A DNA stretch of 64,000 nt, taken from assembly GCF_963678635.1 (NCBI RefSeq), contig NC_087062.1:66761415-66825414 (forward strand). Reading direction: 5' to 3'. The stretch's first letter is position 1. Each line of letters starts with the position of its first letter. The notes beneath the pieces were generated by a model that made no database searches, was not told the DNA's origin, and saw only the letters and a list, made by a program, of their open reading frames with translations. Below, piece after piece: positions 44,486 to 56,700 of the stretch. A program made the translations under genes and the position numbers. This DNA is from Symsagittifera roscoffensis. Taxonomy: Eukaryota; Xenacoelomorpha; Acoela; Convolutidae.

Positions 44486-44731
44486 GTGTGTGATGATGGC
44501 GATGGGAAGTCTGAGTGTGGAGATCTCAGTGAACTACCCTCAGAACTATCCCTATCTCTCACTACAACCACATGCCATGTCTATTCCCTTCGGCGACAAT
44601 ACTAATACACAGTCATGCCTCACACCAACCCATCCCCACGAGCAGTATCTTGAGATGGTGTTGGGGTCTCTGCATCCCGAGTGTCAAATGGATCAACTCC
44701 ACAACCCATATAGTGTTGGTGCCATGTTCAG
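44486..44731 (+). CDS. Eight-finger gene, exon 1 (first visible)
   Basis: Begins after acceptor-like TTTCAG; first ATG at 44493 (MMAMGSLSVEISVNYPQNYP). Donor GTTTGT at 44732. It ends 'AMF' plus AG, completed to Arg by exon 2, giving FRCRKC. No domain is recognised in its 80 residues. Confidence 0.75.
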
Positions 44732-47700
44732 GTTTGTCTCTATTGTTTTTCTATTGATGTGTTATGTTTCCGACTATTGACTGCGGGGAGGACGTTTGAA
44801 TTAGGGCAAGGTGTGACTTTTTCACGCAAAATCAGGTACCACAATTATACAACAGATGGAACCTAAGCTATGTTTTGTTAATGCTCTTATGACTTGAAGA
44901 AATGGTACTACCTCTGCGGTTAGTGAAGGTTCAGACTGCTATCGACACATAATTATTTATAATTCCATGTGCAAGTGTTTGCCTCATTGAATGTTCGGGT
45001 GTTAATGAACGTAGTGGAGACTCCTATATAGGTTTGTTATGGTTTTTTTTCTGGAAGTCTTTATTTTTTCACGCAAATCTGATTTTTGGCGGTTTGTTTG
45101 ACTGGAGTTCTTTTTAAGTTCAGTTCAATTATTTTGTTAAAATGTAGGCAAACTCCACTATCGAATAGCAAAAGTGTAAAGGTCACAAAACACTTGATGG
45201 AGAATGACCGTCTGATTTTGACCGTGGATTGTAATGTTCAGATTTACTAGCGCAATATAAAGTTAACCTATTGATTCAGTTTTCGGAAATTGAGTTTATT
45301 TTATCAAAAAAGTGTCAACCATAAATTGTTCTTGAAACTCAAAGATTATTTGGGCCATATATTTTTTTTTCTTTAAATTCGAAAATGTAAGTTTTTTTGG
45401 TGTTTTTCTTTGTCTTTCCGTTCATTGACTCTTTTTCTTTTATCTGCTGGCTAATAATTTAATGTTATTAAGAGTAATGAAAGTAGTGAAGACTCTTATA
45501 TAGGTCTTGCTGTTTTTTTTTTCAGGAAAAGTCTTAAAAGTGTCTCTAATAACTACATATTGATGCATTTATGAGTGCACTTATGTGTATATGCCGTTTT
45601 TCAGTTCAATTGAAAATCATCTGCTGAAATTGACGTAAATAGCACTCTCCAAATACGAACGTGGAAATGGCGCCAAAAAACGTGAACGCTTTCTAGTTTC
45701 GAAGGTGTAATTTAATTTTTAGGCTTCCAGCGGAATAAAAACTTCACCTATTGATCCAGTTTTCTCAAACTGGGTTCATATTATCAAAAAAGCGCCAATC
45801 ATAAACTGTTTATAAATTCAAAGAGCTTAAAGGGTTGAAGCTCTTCGAAATTCGAAAGTTGAGATTTTTCAAGAAAGTCTGCCATTTGCAGAGAAAAGAT
45901 GTACGTCTCGGCTATTGAAATTGGCTTACGTACAGGCACCTAGTTCAGTTGGAATTACTGATGATTTGCACTTTTTCGTGCGATACTTCTCTCCATGATA
46001 CTATGGTTGTTTGAAAATCAGCATTGAAGGTCTCATTATAATAGCTCAGAATGATATCAATGCCTTCAATACTTGAAAGCAGGAAAAGAAGGTTACAGGA
46101 TATCAATGTAAAAGTTATCGGTGTAAAAGATTCAAACATCGTTATATCATCATTAATAAGGGTCCATTATTCAGCTGCATATAAGATAATTGGAACGAAA
46201 AAAATGTTAGACAAATGCATTTCATCCAGTTTCAATTGCTTAGAATAATTTCTTTTCATCAGTTGCTATTTTACTTTTCTTGCATTGTTTAACCTTGCGA
46301 TAAGCAAGGGTATTGCAATCGGTTTCTAAACTTTTTAAATTATTATTTGTCTGCTTGTGGTTTGGCGGCTTAGTTGTCACATCGTGGAAATTTTTGCTGT
46401 ACGTAAATTACCTTGAAGCTGCTTTGTGTTTTGATTTTTTCCTGCTGGTAGTAATTTTACTAACCTTGTTTTCTATGTGCTAAAAATCTTTATAGAAATT
46501 ATAGTTTTTCATGTTTTTCCAGTTATTGTTTTTTCCTTTTTCGGCTTTTGATAGTTTCGGTTTATATTTAATCGGCTTAATGGCCTCATTTTGCGTCTTT
46601 CGTTGAGCGAAAAAAGTTTGTATGTGCGTGTGTGTGTTTGAGGCTGAGGGGGGCTTAATAACTTTTTTCGGCTTTTTTGTTTTCTCTTTTCGTCTTTATA
46701 GGTTTCGGCCTATATTATATCGGCTCAGTGGCCTCATTTGGTTCAAATGACGATTTAAAAATGTTTAATGTGTGTGGGTAAGTGTGTGTTTTGAGGGTGA
46801 GGGGGGGATTTTATAGCTTCTGATAAGTCTTGAATTTTTTCGGCTTTTTTTATTTTCCTTTTTTGGGCTTAACAGGTTTCGGCCTATATTATATTAGCCT
46901 AGTGGCCTCAAGTTTTTTGAGTGTTTGTGTGTTTTGAGAGTGAGGTGGAGTTATTAACTTTTCAGAAGTCTCATTTCTTGTTAATTTTTTCAGCTTAAAG
47001 GGTTTCTGCTAAGGTGTTTTAGGCGTTGTGGAAATCGAACACTAATCATGAAGTCAAATTAACTTGTATGACAGTCATATTTTTTGTATCAATTAATATT
47101 TTTGGTTTGTTTGATACTGTGTGTATTGTTAGTTTCATATGAGTTGAGCCATTGGCGGTATTCTGGGATTAATGGTTTTCCTTGGAAACTGAAATGAGTT
47201 GATTTTTTACATCCCATTAGTCACATGATTTGATTAAAATTTTTGTCTGTTGGCTTGAAGTAGTGATATATGGGTCAATCATTTATTATTGGCGAATGAT
47301 TGGGGCTATCGAATACGTGTCAATGAACGATGCTAAGACGCTTAAAAGGGTCCTATGGTTTTTCTTTTTCGGGAAGAAGTCTTTAAGTTGTTTACGCCCA
47401 AATTTGATCAGTCGCAGTTCGACTTGTGATTTTTTAAGCTCAATTTGAATTAATTTGCTACATTAATAACTTTGAAAAACACATACATGTAATTTTGAAA
47501 TAAATGTTAGCAAGGAATTAAGATTGGCATCGAGATAATGCTTTAAAAACAGTGGAACTTCATTCAAGATAATGATGAATCTTGACAACTTCGCATGCTG
47601 AAACAATGATTGATTTAGTGATTACTATATCAGTCTAGACTTAAAAGCTTGTGGGAGCTAGTATATTCTGGGGTCATTTCTAACAATATATGTTATACAT

Positions 47701-50700
47701 ATCGATAATCATTTTCTTTGCACAGTCTCTAAATGGATAGTTTGAACATTCTAATTAGAACGGCTGAATGATCGCGCACTTTTGATGAGAACATGCTGAG
47801 TTGCTAGCATAGTAACATGATGTACTTTTTAATTTTTTTTTACTTGGTTTAGGTGCCGCAAGTGTGAGTCGCGACTGAGCTCCTATGGTGGTCTGAGGAC
47901 GCACTTGAAGACCTGCTCTGGATGCACGAATGTTGTGGCGCATGATGGAGCTCTGAAAATTAACGAGCTGCCTAAATCTGCAAATCATAATTTCCATTCA
48001 TTGGAATCACAAAAGGTATACATTTCATGAGGAAGCTAAAGCTGTCTTCTCAGTTTCACTTTTCTTGGAAAAAGAAAAGTTTGCTTCAGAAAATATCAAA
48101 ATCTGTTCCTTCTGTAATTTTTTCAGGTTGTGCCTACAATAAACGACCTTTCAAAGCTCCAACCGACGTTTGAAATCGACAGCAAAAGTTGTCCTCGTGC
48201 TGACTCAAATAGTGGTGCCAAAAATGAGACCTTGAATTCAGACATTAAGCAAGGCTTCGACCCTCTGAATAAAGCAGATGTTGTTGTCTTCGACACAAAT
48301 AACAACGAAGAGATCGAAGAACCGGCAGTTGAGAAACTTGGAGCCTCTATGATGCGTGTTAAAACGGATAATATTCCGGTATATATCAAAAAACCACAAA
48401 GACCGGAGGACATGTTCCATTTAGTCAATAAACCAGCCTTACTAACCAAAAAACGGGTCAAGCCGCCACCAAAGCAGTCTTCGAAAAACAAGAAAAGCAA
48501 AATTTGTGCTCAACCTAGTTTGGCAGTGAAACTTACTTCACAAAGCAAGAATACCTTTTTGTTAGACAATGACCCCAAAACAGGGTCAACAAGCGAAAAC
48601 GTTGACGACTCTAGCTCGAATGTTCGGCCCAAAAGACTATCAAAAAGTGCAGTTTCGTACGAAGAGAAGATTGCGGATATTTTTCTGGAAACGAGTTCGC
48701 CTCACTCGTCGCCAAAACAACAACGAGAATCCAGACGAGTCTCTTTGCGAAGTGAAAGCAGTGCAGTAAATGAGCCACAGGAGCAAGTTAAAAGTGCAGT
48801 TATTACGAATTCTGAAGGCAGTACGAGGTCTTCAATACCAGTTAATGGTGCTAATACAACAGACAAAAAGTCTGCAATAATCCACGTGAACCCAAAAGCT
48901 GAGGTTGATAGTAATAAAATTGAAAGCAACATTGGAAGCAGTCAACCGAGAGATAATTTGGTGCTATGTAAACATTGTGAGCAGAGACATGCCAAAAGAT
49001 ACATGATAGTGCACATGCGAAATGAGCATCCTGATTTGCCATTTTGCTGTCCAGTTTGCTACAGCGCCTTCGCTAGTGTAGAGGCATTCAAGGTTCGTTT
49101 TTTTCACATGTGATTCTTTAAGATTTTTGAATGTAAGATTGATGGATTATCTTAAATTTTCATTTCTCTCGGGGTGCTGAATGATTTTTAAAGATTTTTC
49201 TGGAAAATTTTGGATCACTATTATTGAGAAGGAATGGCTTGACTGCAAATCCCTGCTTGACTACAATGACCATGAAGATGTTTGGTTTTCACAGGTGCAC
49301 AAAACAAGGTGTAGAAACGGCTTTAAGCGGATCCAAGACAGGTCCAGGAGTGTGAGTGTGAGGAGACCGGAGTCAGAGGGTACCAATGGGGCTAGCTGTG
49401 GAGTGAAGTGCAAAGAGTGCAATGAGGAGTTCTTCAATTCGAACAGTGGTCGTATGGGACTCATAAGGCATATCAAGGAGCAACATCGGGCCAAGTTTGT
49501 GTGCAGGTAGGCAAAAAGCATTCATCTTCATTTCTATTTAAATAGCGATAATTCGCAACTTGTAATTCGCAACTTGTTAAATAAATACAATTTTCAGTTA
49601 CCATGAGTATTGGCTGCTATAAATGCTAAACGGTGTTGATGATTATCGTTACTGGTAGCGTTGGCAGGGGAATAGAGAAATCCCACAACCCCTCGTCTCC
49701 CCGAATGTTCGCCTTTTATTTGATTCAAATCTTTCTATATCAAAGGCGCCTGCGTGGCCAAATCCTTCTCATTCATTGGCATTGTCTTAGATTCTGCTTC
49801 TTCTTTACTGATAATGGACATATTGGTCAGCTGCACAATTGCAAAGGGCCACCCTCACGTGTACAAGTGCTCCAACAGCCTCAGACAGAAGAGGACCAGG
49901 ATGCCTTAACTACTCTCAAACCCCGCGCCTCCCAAGAGACAGTGTAAGTCTCCTCTTCTCTCAAAAACAATGTAAACTGAACGTGCCAAATCCATCTATG
50001 ATTTAAACGCAATGCTTAAAACTATGCTGCGCAATGTTTAAGCAATTTTCATAGGAGAAAATGGTTAACAAAAGGCGTTATGGACAAATGCCTAGTCCAG
50101 TTGTTTTGAGGTTTTGAGCTCAGGGCATGTCAGTACAGCGCAAGGTAGGGTAGCTTAAGTAAGGGCAATGCAAGGCAAGTTATCAAGTAGGCTCACGGCA
50201 GTAAGCGCCAATCAAGGCAGGGCGGCGCAAAGCAGGGCAGGGCAATACAAGGAGGGCAAGGCATGTAAGGGCAGGGCAGTGAAGCGTAAGGTAGGCAAGG
50301 AGGGGCAGGGCAGCGTAAGGCAAGACAGGGCAGCGCAGGGGAAAAAGGGGCAAAGCAAGACATTATATATTTGAGGCTTTTTTCAGGTCAGGGCGAGATG
50401 TTTGTTTTGTGAACCATTACATTTGTCTTGAAGTAATGAGAAAAATTAAATCGATTATATTTTGAAAATAGTTTTCAGACCAAAATTTGCACTTAGACTG
50501 CATGCTAATCGGGGTGTAGTTTAGGGTTGCAGTTGTAATGACAAAACTGCACGTTCCAGAAGCTGGTAGTTATGATAAAATGGATGATTTTACGCATATT
50601 TCAAAAAAATTAGAAACTTTAAAAAAGTTCAAAATTATTTTAAGTTCAAATTTTTGTCCTCGGTCCACATAGTAACGGGGGTGTAGTTCAAGGTTGCCTT

Positions 50701-53700
50701 TCTAATGCCAAAATTTGGCCTTCAAGTAGCTCGTAGTATAGAACTTCTGGACGATTTTACCCGTACTTGAATGCTAAAAAGGTAAATAAGAAAATTTGAA
50801 ATCTAAAATCTTTGCTGCCGTATTTAAATGCTTAAGGATATTTTGTTTAGAATTCCGATTATATTGCTAAATTTGGCCTCCCAGAAGCTAGTAATTAAGA
50901 TTTAACGATTTTCAAAAATCATGAAAACTTGGAAAATTGTTCATATTAAAAATTAATTTTAAATTTACCTTTTTATACCCGTATTATATGTTAACGGGGT
51001 ATTATTTAGGGTTGAGTTTCTTTTGATAAAGCTAGGCCTTCCAGAAGCTCCTAGTTTAGAACATAGGAACAATTCAATGATTCTTAAAATCCGAAAACTT
51101 GAAAAGGAAAACATATCTATACTTTATCTGGTCTTCCCTCCTAATAAGGGAGACCGAGGATACATGGTTTTGGCTTAGTAGTGGCCACTTTAGCAAGCAT
51201 ATCTTACTTGCGAGGCTCACCGAAATTTTTTGCGGTTTTTTATTGATTCAGAAAAATATGGTAATTTATTTAATTTTTGATAGCAAAAAAAATTACCAAT
51301 GTCTGGGCGTTTGTGGGTCACATGGCACCGTTATCGACCCTCTCCTTGTATGATTTCTAATGTTAACTTAGGACCAATTGCTCAATATGTGTTAGTGAAT
51401 GAGCGGATAAGTTTATTCTCCTTTTTTCTGTAAAGTTCTACAACAACAAGATATTTCAAGGGTTTTTGCTCAATAACTCTTTTCGCGGACCGTTTCCCGC
51501 TTTTATGACAACTTTCAAATTTTTCAAAGGTAATTGCTCAAATTCTTGGTCGAAAAAGTTTAATTTATTTGCGAATCGTTTCATTGTATGAAAACAATTT
51601 GAAATAATTCAAAGTTTCTTTTTTCAATAGTTGAAAAAAGTTTTGCTTGAAAGCAGTAGTTTTTCTCGAATGAATTTAAGCTATGAAAGCCTGAGTTTCA
51701 TTAAATCGTTGTTGTGTTCAAGAGTTCACTTTTAAATATATAGTTTTTTACGAATCGTTTCAATTCATGAAAAAAAAACATTTTTATATTAAAGTTTTAT
51801 TGCTCATAAGCTTGCTTGAAAACAATAAACTCTTCCGAATAGATTCCAGCTGATAACACAGGCTTGAGTTCATCAAAGTAGTTTTGTTCAGTCGCTTGCT
51901 TTAAAAGTTTTCGCCAATCGATCCACGCTCTGAAAAATTTCTTCGCTCAATCGGTTCCGTTGTAAAAACTTGTAATTTTCGCGAATTAATTGAAGGGGTG
52001 ATAACAATTTGAAACATCAAAGTTTTTGACAATGTTTTTAATACGGAGAATGAGTTTCTCGCGCATACTTTCTCGCTCATTTAATGGAAGTTTGATCGCT
52101 CATTGCGAATCGATCACGTTAAGAAAATTTTTCAAACATTTTTGGTTCACAGCTCATGCAATGAAATAACTTGAAAAATTTAAGTTTCATGTTTTGAACA
52201 GTTTGCTAAAAAAAAACTTGAAAAAACGGTGTCGTGCAATTAATCAATCAAAGAGTTTTCAACTTTTCATTGCTTGAACAGTTTGCTTTGAAAACTATCA
52301 TTTTTTGCGATACAATTCACGCTATAGGAACTTAAAACAAAATCAGAAGGCTCACTGCTTGAATGACAGGTTTCCAAAATTATTTTTTGCCGATAGTTTT
52401 TTTAAACATTATTCACAGCTAGATTTCACTCAATGAAGAGAAATATTAATACAACCTGTTTACCCTTGCGATAAGCAGGGGTATGGATACCGGGTACTAG
52501 CTCGTAAATAGCTTAATTCACAGGATCTCTAATTTCATGGCTCCAGTTTTTGTACGCTGTAGTTTTTTGGATAGATAAGTGAAACTGGGAAAGGGTTATA
52601 AAAATTTAAAATTGGTTGCCGGCTTTTAAGGTTTTGTCCCAATTTTAGTCGGGTGTTTTATTTTAGTCATTTTTTGAAGTTCTATGTTTTCTTTTCAATT
52701 CGAATAGTGAAGATATATTTCATAAATTTTGCTTTTTATGCACCTTTACAGTATCTGTTAAAAAACATTGCCTTCTATAAATTTTCTCTAGAAAAAGTAT
52801 TTAAAAGTAAATAATTTTAGCTTGTTTTTACTGTTTTCTCGCTTGTGTCTGCGAATTAGTGTCACTTTGAATTTCTTTCTAATCTTTATCGAATTACTTC
52901 CTGGGCGTTTTATTTCATTACCTTTTAGCAGTATTTTACGATGTTTTTTTTTGTTCGGAATGTGTGTAATTAGTTTTAATTGTGTAATTAGATTTGAGCA
53001 ATAACTCAAGATTTTGAGTAGTTTCTGCTTCGTTTCGTTTTATTTCATTTAATTTTGTAATCGAGTTTTCTGCTCCGTTTTTTTTGCTCTGAAAGTTATG
53101 AATTACGTATAAATATTTTTGAGTCATAGCTAGATCTGAGCAATTTCGTTTGAGTTTGATTCAAGATGATGACACAGCATATTGTTTCAATATCTACTTT
53201 TTTTTAGTAAAAAGTTCATAGCTATTTTCAGTAGCGGATTTAGGGGGGGGGGGTCGCACTTCTTCAGGGATTCGACCTAAAGGGTCCCCCTTTTGTACTA
53301 TTTTGAGATAACTATTTCTGGCTGACCGAGCCTAAAATTTTTCTTAAGGCGCCTTTGGCGCCAATATATACTAATTTTGATGGGGGAGTGCGCGCCGAAA
53401 AAACGCAATTTTTTGGTCAATATTTTCCAAAAAGTGCCTAAAACGCCTTTTAAAAATTTTGCCTGCGGTACAGAGAATTTGGTCGCAAAAAGGGTCTTTA
53501 TAGTGATTTGGGAGAGCTCAGAAAATCAATTTGGTCGACCTAAAAAAGAGGAAAATCCTAGATTTCCGCGCCTGGCTATTTTGTCTACGAAATTAGTTTT
53601 TTTTAGTTTTTTTCCACGCAAAATCAGGTACCACAAATAATCAGCTTCGTTCACTTTTGCATTGCATGTCGTTTAATTTTGTAATCGAGTTTTCTGCTCC

Positions 53701-56700
53701 GTTTTTTTTGCTCTGAAAGTTATGAATTACGTATAAATATTTTTGAGTCATAGCTAGATCTGAGCAATTTGGTTTGAGTTTGATTCAAGATGATGACACA
53801 TCATATTGTTTCAATATCTACTTTTTTTTAGTAAAAAGTTCATAGCTATTTTCAGTAGCGGATTTAGGGGGGGTCGCACTTCTTCAGGGATTCGACCTAA
53901 AGGGTCCCCCTTTTGTACTATTTTGAGATATCTATTTCTGGCTGACCGAGCCTAAAATTTTTCTTAAGGCGCCTTTGGCGCCAATATATACTAATTTTGA
54001 TGGGGGAGTGCGCGCCGAAAAAACGCGATTTTTTGGTCAATATTTTCCAAAAAGTGCCTAAAACGCCTTTTAAAAATTTTGCCTGCGGTACAGAGAATTT
54101 GGTCGCAAAAAGGGTCTTTATAGTGATTTGGGAGAGCTCAGAAAATCAATTTGGTCGACCTAAAAAAGAGGAAAATCCTAGATTTCCACGCCTGGCTATT
54201 TTGTCTACGAAATTATCTAGCGAGTGTAGCAAGACTGCTGTGAATAAGCGTTTTTCCTAGGCTCTCCCAGCTTTTTTTGATTTTCTGCAAATATTTATCC
54301 GGTAATTGTTCGAAAATTTTTCGGATGTGTTTTAGTTTTTTTCCACGCAAAATCAGGTACCACAAATAATCAGCTTCGTTCACTTTTGCATTGCATGTCG
54401 TGCTTAGGTCCTTCTTGTTTCTATGTTCATATCTAAAATTTTTCGAACAACATCAAAAATCCAGAAACAGTTTAAGTTTTTCGATTTTGTCCCGACTTCT
54501 TTTGTCGAAAATTTTGATTCGGGTTTTTTGAAATTCCATTTTAATCAGGTTGTTCTTTCATATCAAGCTTAAACAATAACAGTCGTTGGGTAGAGCCAAT
54601 GATACCCTCAATTGATTCCAGATTTTTTGTATATTTGAACCATAATTTTGTTTTGTTTGATTTAAAAAATTGCAGAAGGATTTTCGGCAATTTCCTTAAA
54701 TGCTTTTATGTGGTTGAAAAGGTTTTTGAGATTGTTCTCAATTGTTCTAAAAATTCAAAGAGCTTTATGGGCATCTATTATTATTTTTTTTTTGAAATTC
54801 GAAAGCTCAGATTTTAAAAAAAACAATTCAGTTTTTTTTATGTTTACTTGAGTTCATTGACTCTTCTCCAACTGAAGGGTATGTTAACCTTGCGATAATT
54901 TAATTCGTGTTTTGAACTTTGGCATTTGGTATTGTATTACAAGTTGTTCGAAGCTCAGATTCGCCTGTGTTAAGATTTGTATCTGACAACCTTAGTTGGA
55001 GAAAGAACCTTGGTTTCTTCTGGCGTGATTGGTGTGTTTTTGAAGATACCAAATAGTGGCGATAAACTTTACTTGGAATATAGCAGTGAAAAGTTTGCTT
55101 CTCTCAAGTTTTCATTTGTTTTCCCAGGGAAATAGGGCAGCTGTTGGAGAACCACGTGGATGCCGTGTCATCCTCTGGTCATTCTCATGACCATTCTGTT
55201 GGTGCGAGGGAAGAGGGCGTGGAAGATGTCAGCAGGACACCACTCCAAGAAATCGGGGTCTTCCATTTAATATTCTATGGTTTCTGTAGTACGGAGCAAT
55301 TAATTGATGCTACGATATTTTTCTGACAATATCTAAGCGATAATAATTACTAGCGGTAATTTCGATTGTTTTTACAGGTAAAATTGTGTTGTTAGCTATT
55401 TACTCAGGTGTTCAAACCTTGCTTTAATTTTTTTTTCTGGCGAAGGGTGTCTGGAAATCACCTTTAGGTAGTATTTGCTCCAATGTTAGGGAATGTTTGA
55501 ATGGTGTTTGGGAGTGACTCATTTTCAGCAAAAAAAAATCGGAGCAGTTTATCTCAACACTGAGAGAATTTTTTGGAAAGCTATTTTTCGGGGTCGAATG
55601 TAACCGCGAAAGGGATGTTATATGAGATCTCACTTGCTTTCTTGCAAGAATCTTCTGAAGATCTTAAAATTGCCTCAAAATAATACCCTACGCCATAGTT
55701 CCTTCCCAATGCGCCAGTAGTGGGAACTTAAAAGAGCTAATATGTTTTTTTCTTAACTTGTTTTAGATCAAGAACAATCCCAAAATGTCAACCCGAGGAA
55801 CCAATCAAGAAACGAATGGAATATATTTTGATATATCACAATTGATCGAGCAGTTAAACGAGAAAGATTTCTCTAATTTTACGCTTAATTTGAGAACCAT
55901 GGAAATCAAGTGTCCATTCTGTCTAAAACAGATGTCGACTTCTCGATGGTACAATATGCGCAGTCATCTAATTACACACTCTGACAAGAAAACAATCTTC
56001 ATCAAAACCAAATCAGAAGTTGCTTCCTCCAATGAAAAAGAAGCTGCCATATCAATCAAATCAGAACGGCAAAATTCCGCAGATGGTGTCTCAGAGAACG
56101 ATCAAGCATTGAATTCAATGGTGCTATCTTTTGAAAAAGCTAACTCAGTTTGCAGTGAGAGTAGTTTTACTGATTCTCCCACGAATGTTATGACAAGACG
56201 TTCCTCTAGGCGTAACTCAGGGAGGCCAGATTTTCTCCAAAATACGGCTGAGCTGATTTCTACTTCATTTGAACCAAACTCTACTTCAGTGACAACCGAT
56301 CAAAATGAGGTAAGAGATACCGCACAAGTAGTGCATGGGCTAATTTCCCCGTCAAGAGGGATGAAAATTAGCCCAAAAGGCGAAATTGTCTTCGAATCTG
56401 TCGCTGTTACACCAACGAAGAGTAGTGTCCCAGATTTTCCTGTTTCTGAACAGAAGAACGATGATGTAAAGCCGAGAAAAAACTTCTCACCTCTGCATGT
56501 GGACACTAAATTTCGTCCTCATTTTCGGAAAGAAAGCGCCAAGTCTGGGCCGCCTCTGAACAATGAGTTGAGGTCTTTACTTGAGGGTAAAATGACAGCA
56601 TTGAACTTGAACCTTCCATGGATGTCAAGAAGTGATGAGCATTCGGTTGGGTCCTCTGATAAACACGGATCCAATGCTCATCCATCTCCGCGTAAGTCGA

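Noticed and set aside
50490-51085. CRISPR-like array
   Set aside because: The units are long, diverged and lack constant short repeats with unique spacers, and the DNA is eukaryotic intron.
53377-54260. Two paralogous small proteins (MMGECAPKK...) at 53377-53640 and 53997-54260
   Set aside because: They are open by chance within duplicated copies of a non-autonomous transposon. The relative at 23873-24136 does not keep the frame in a conserved way.
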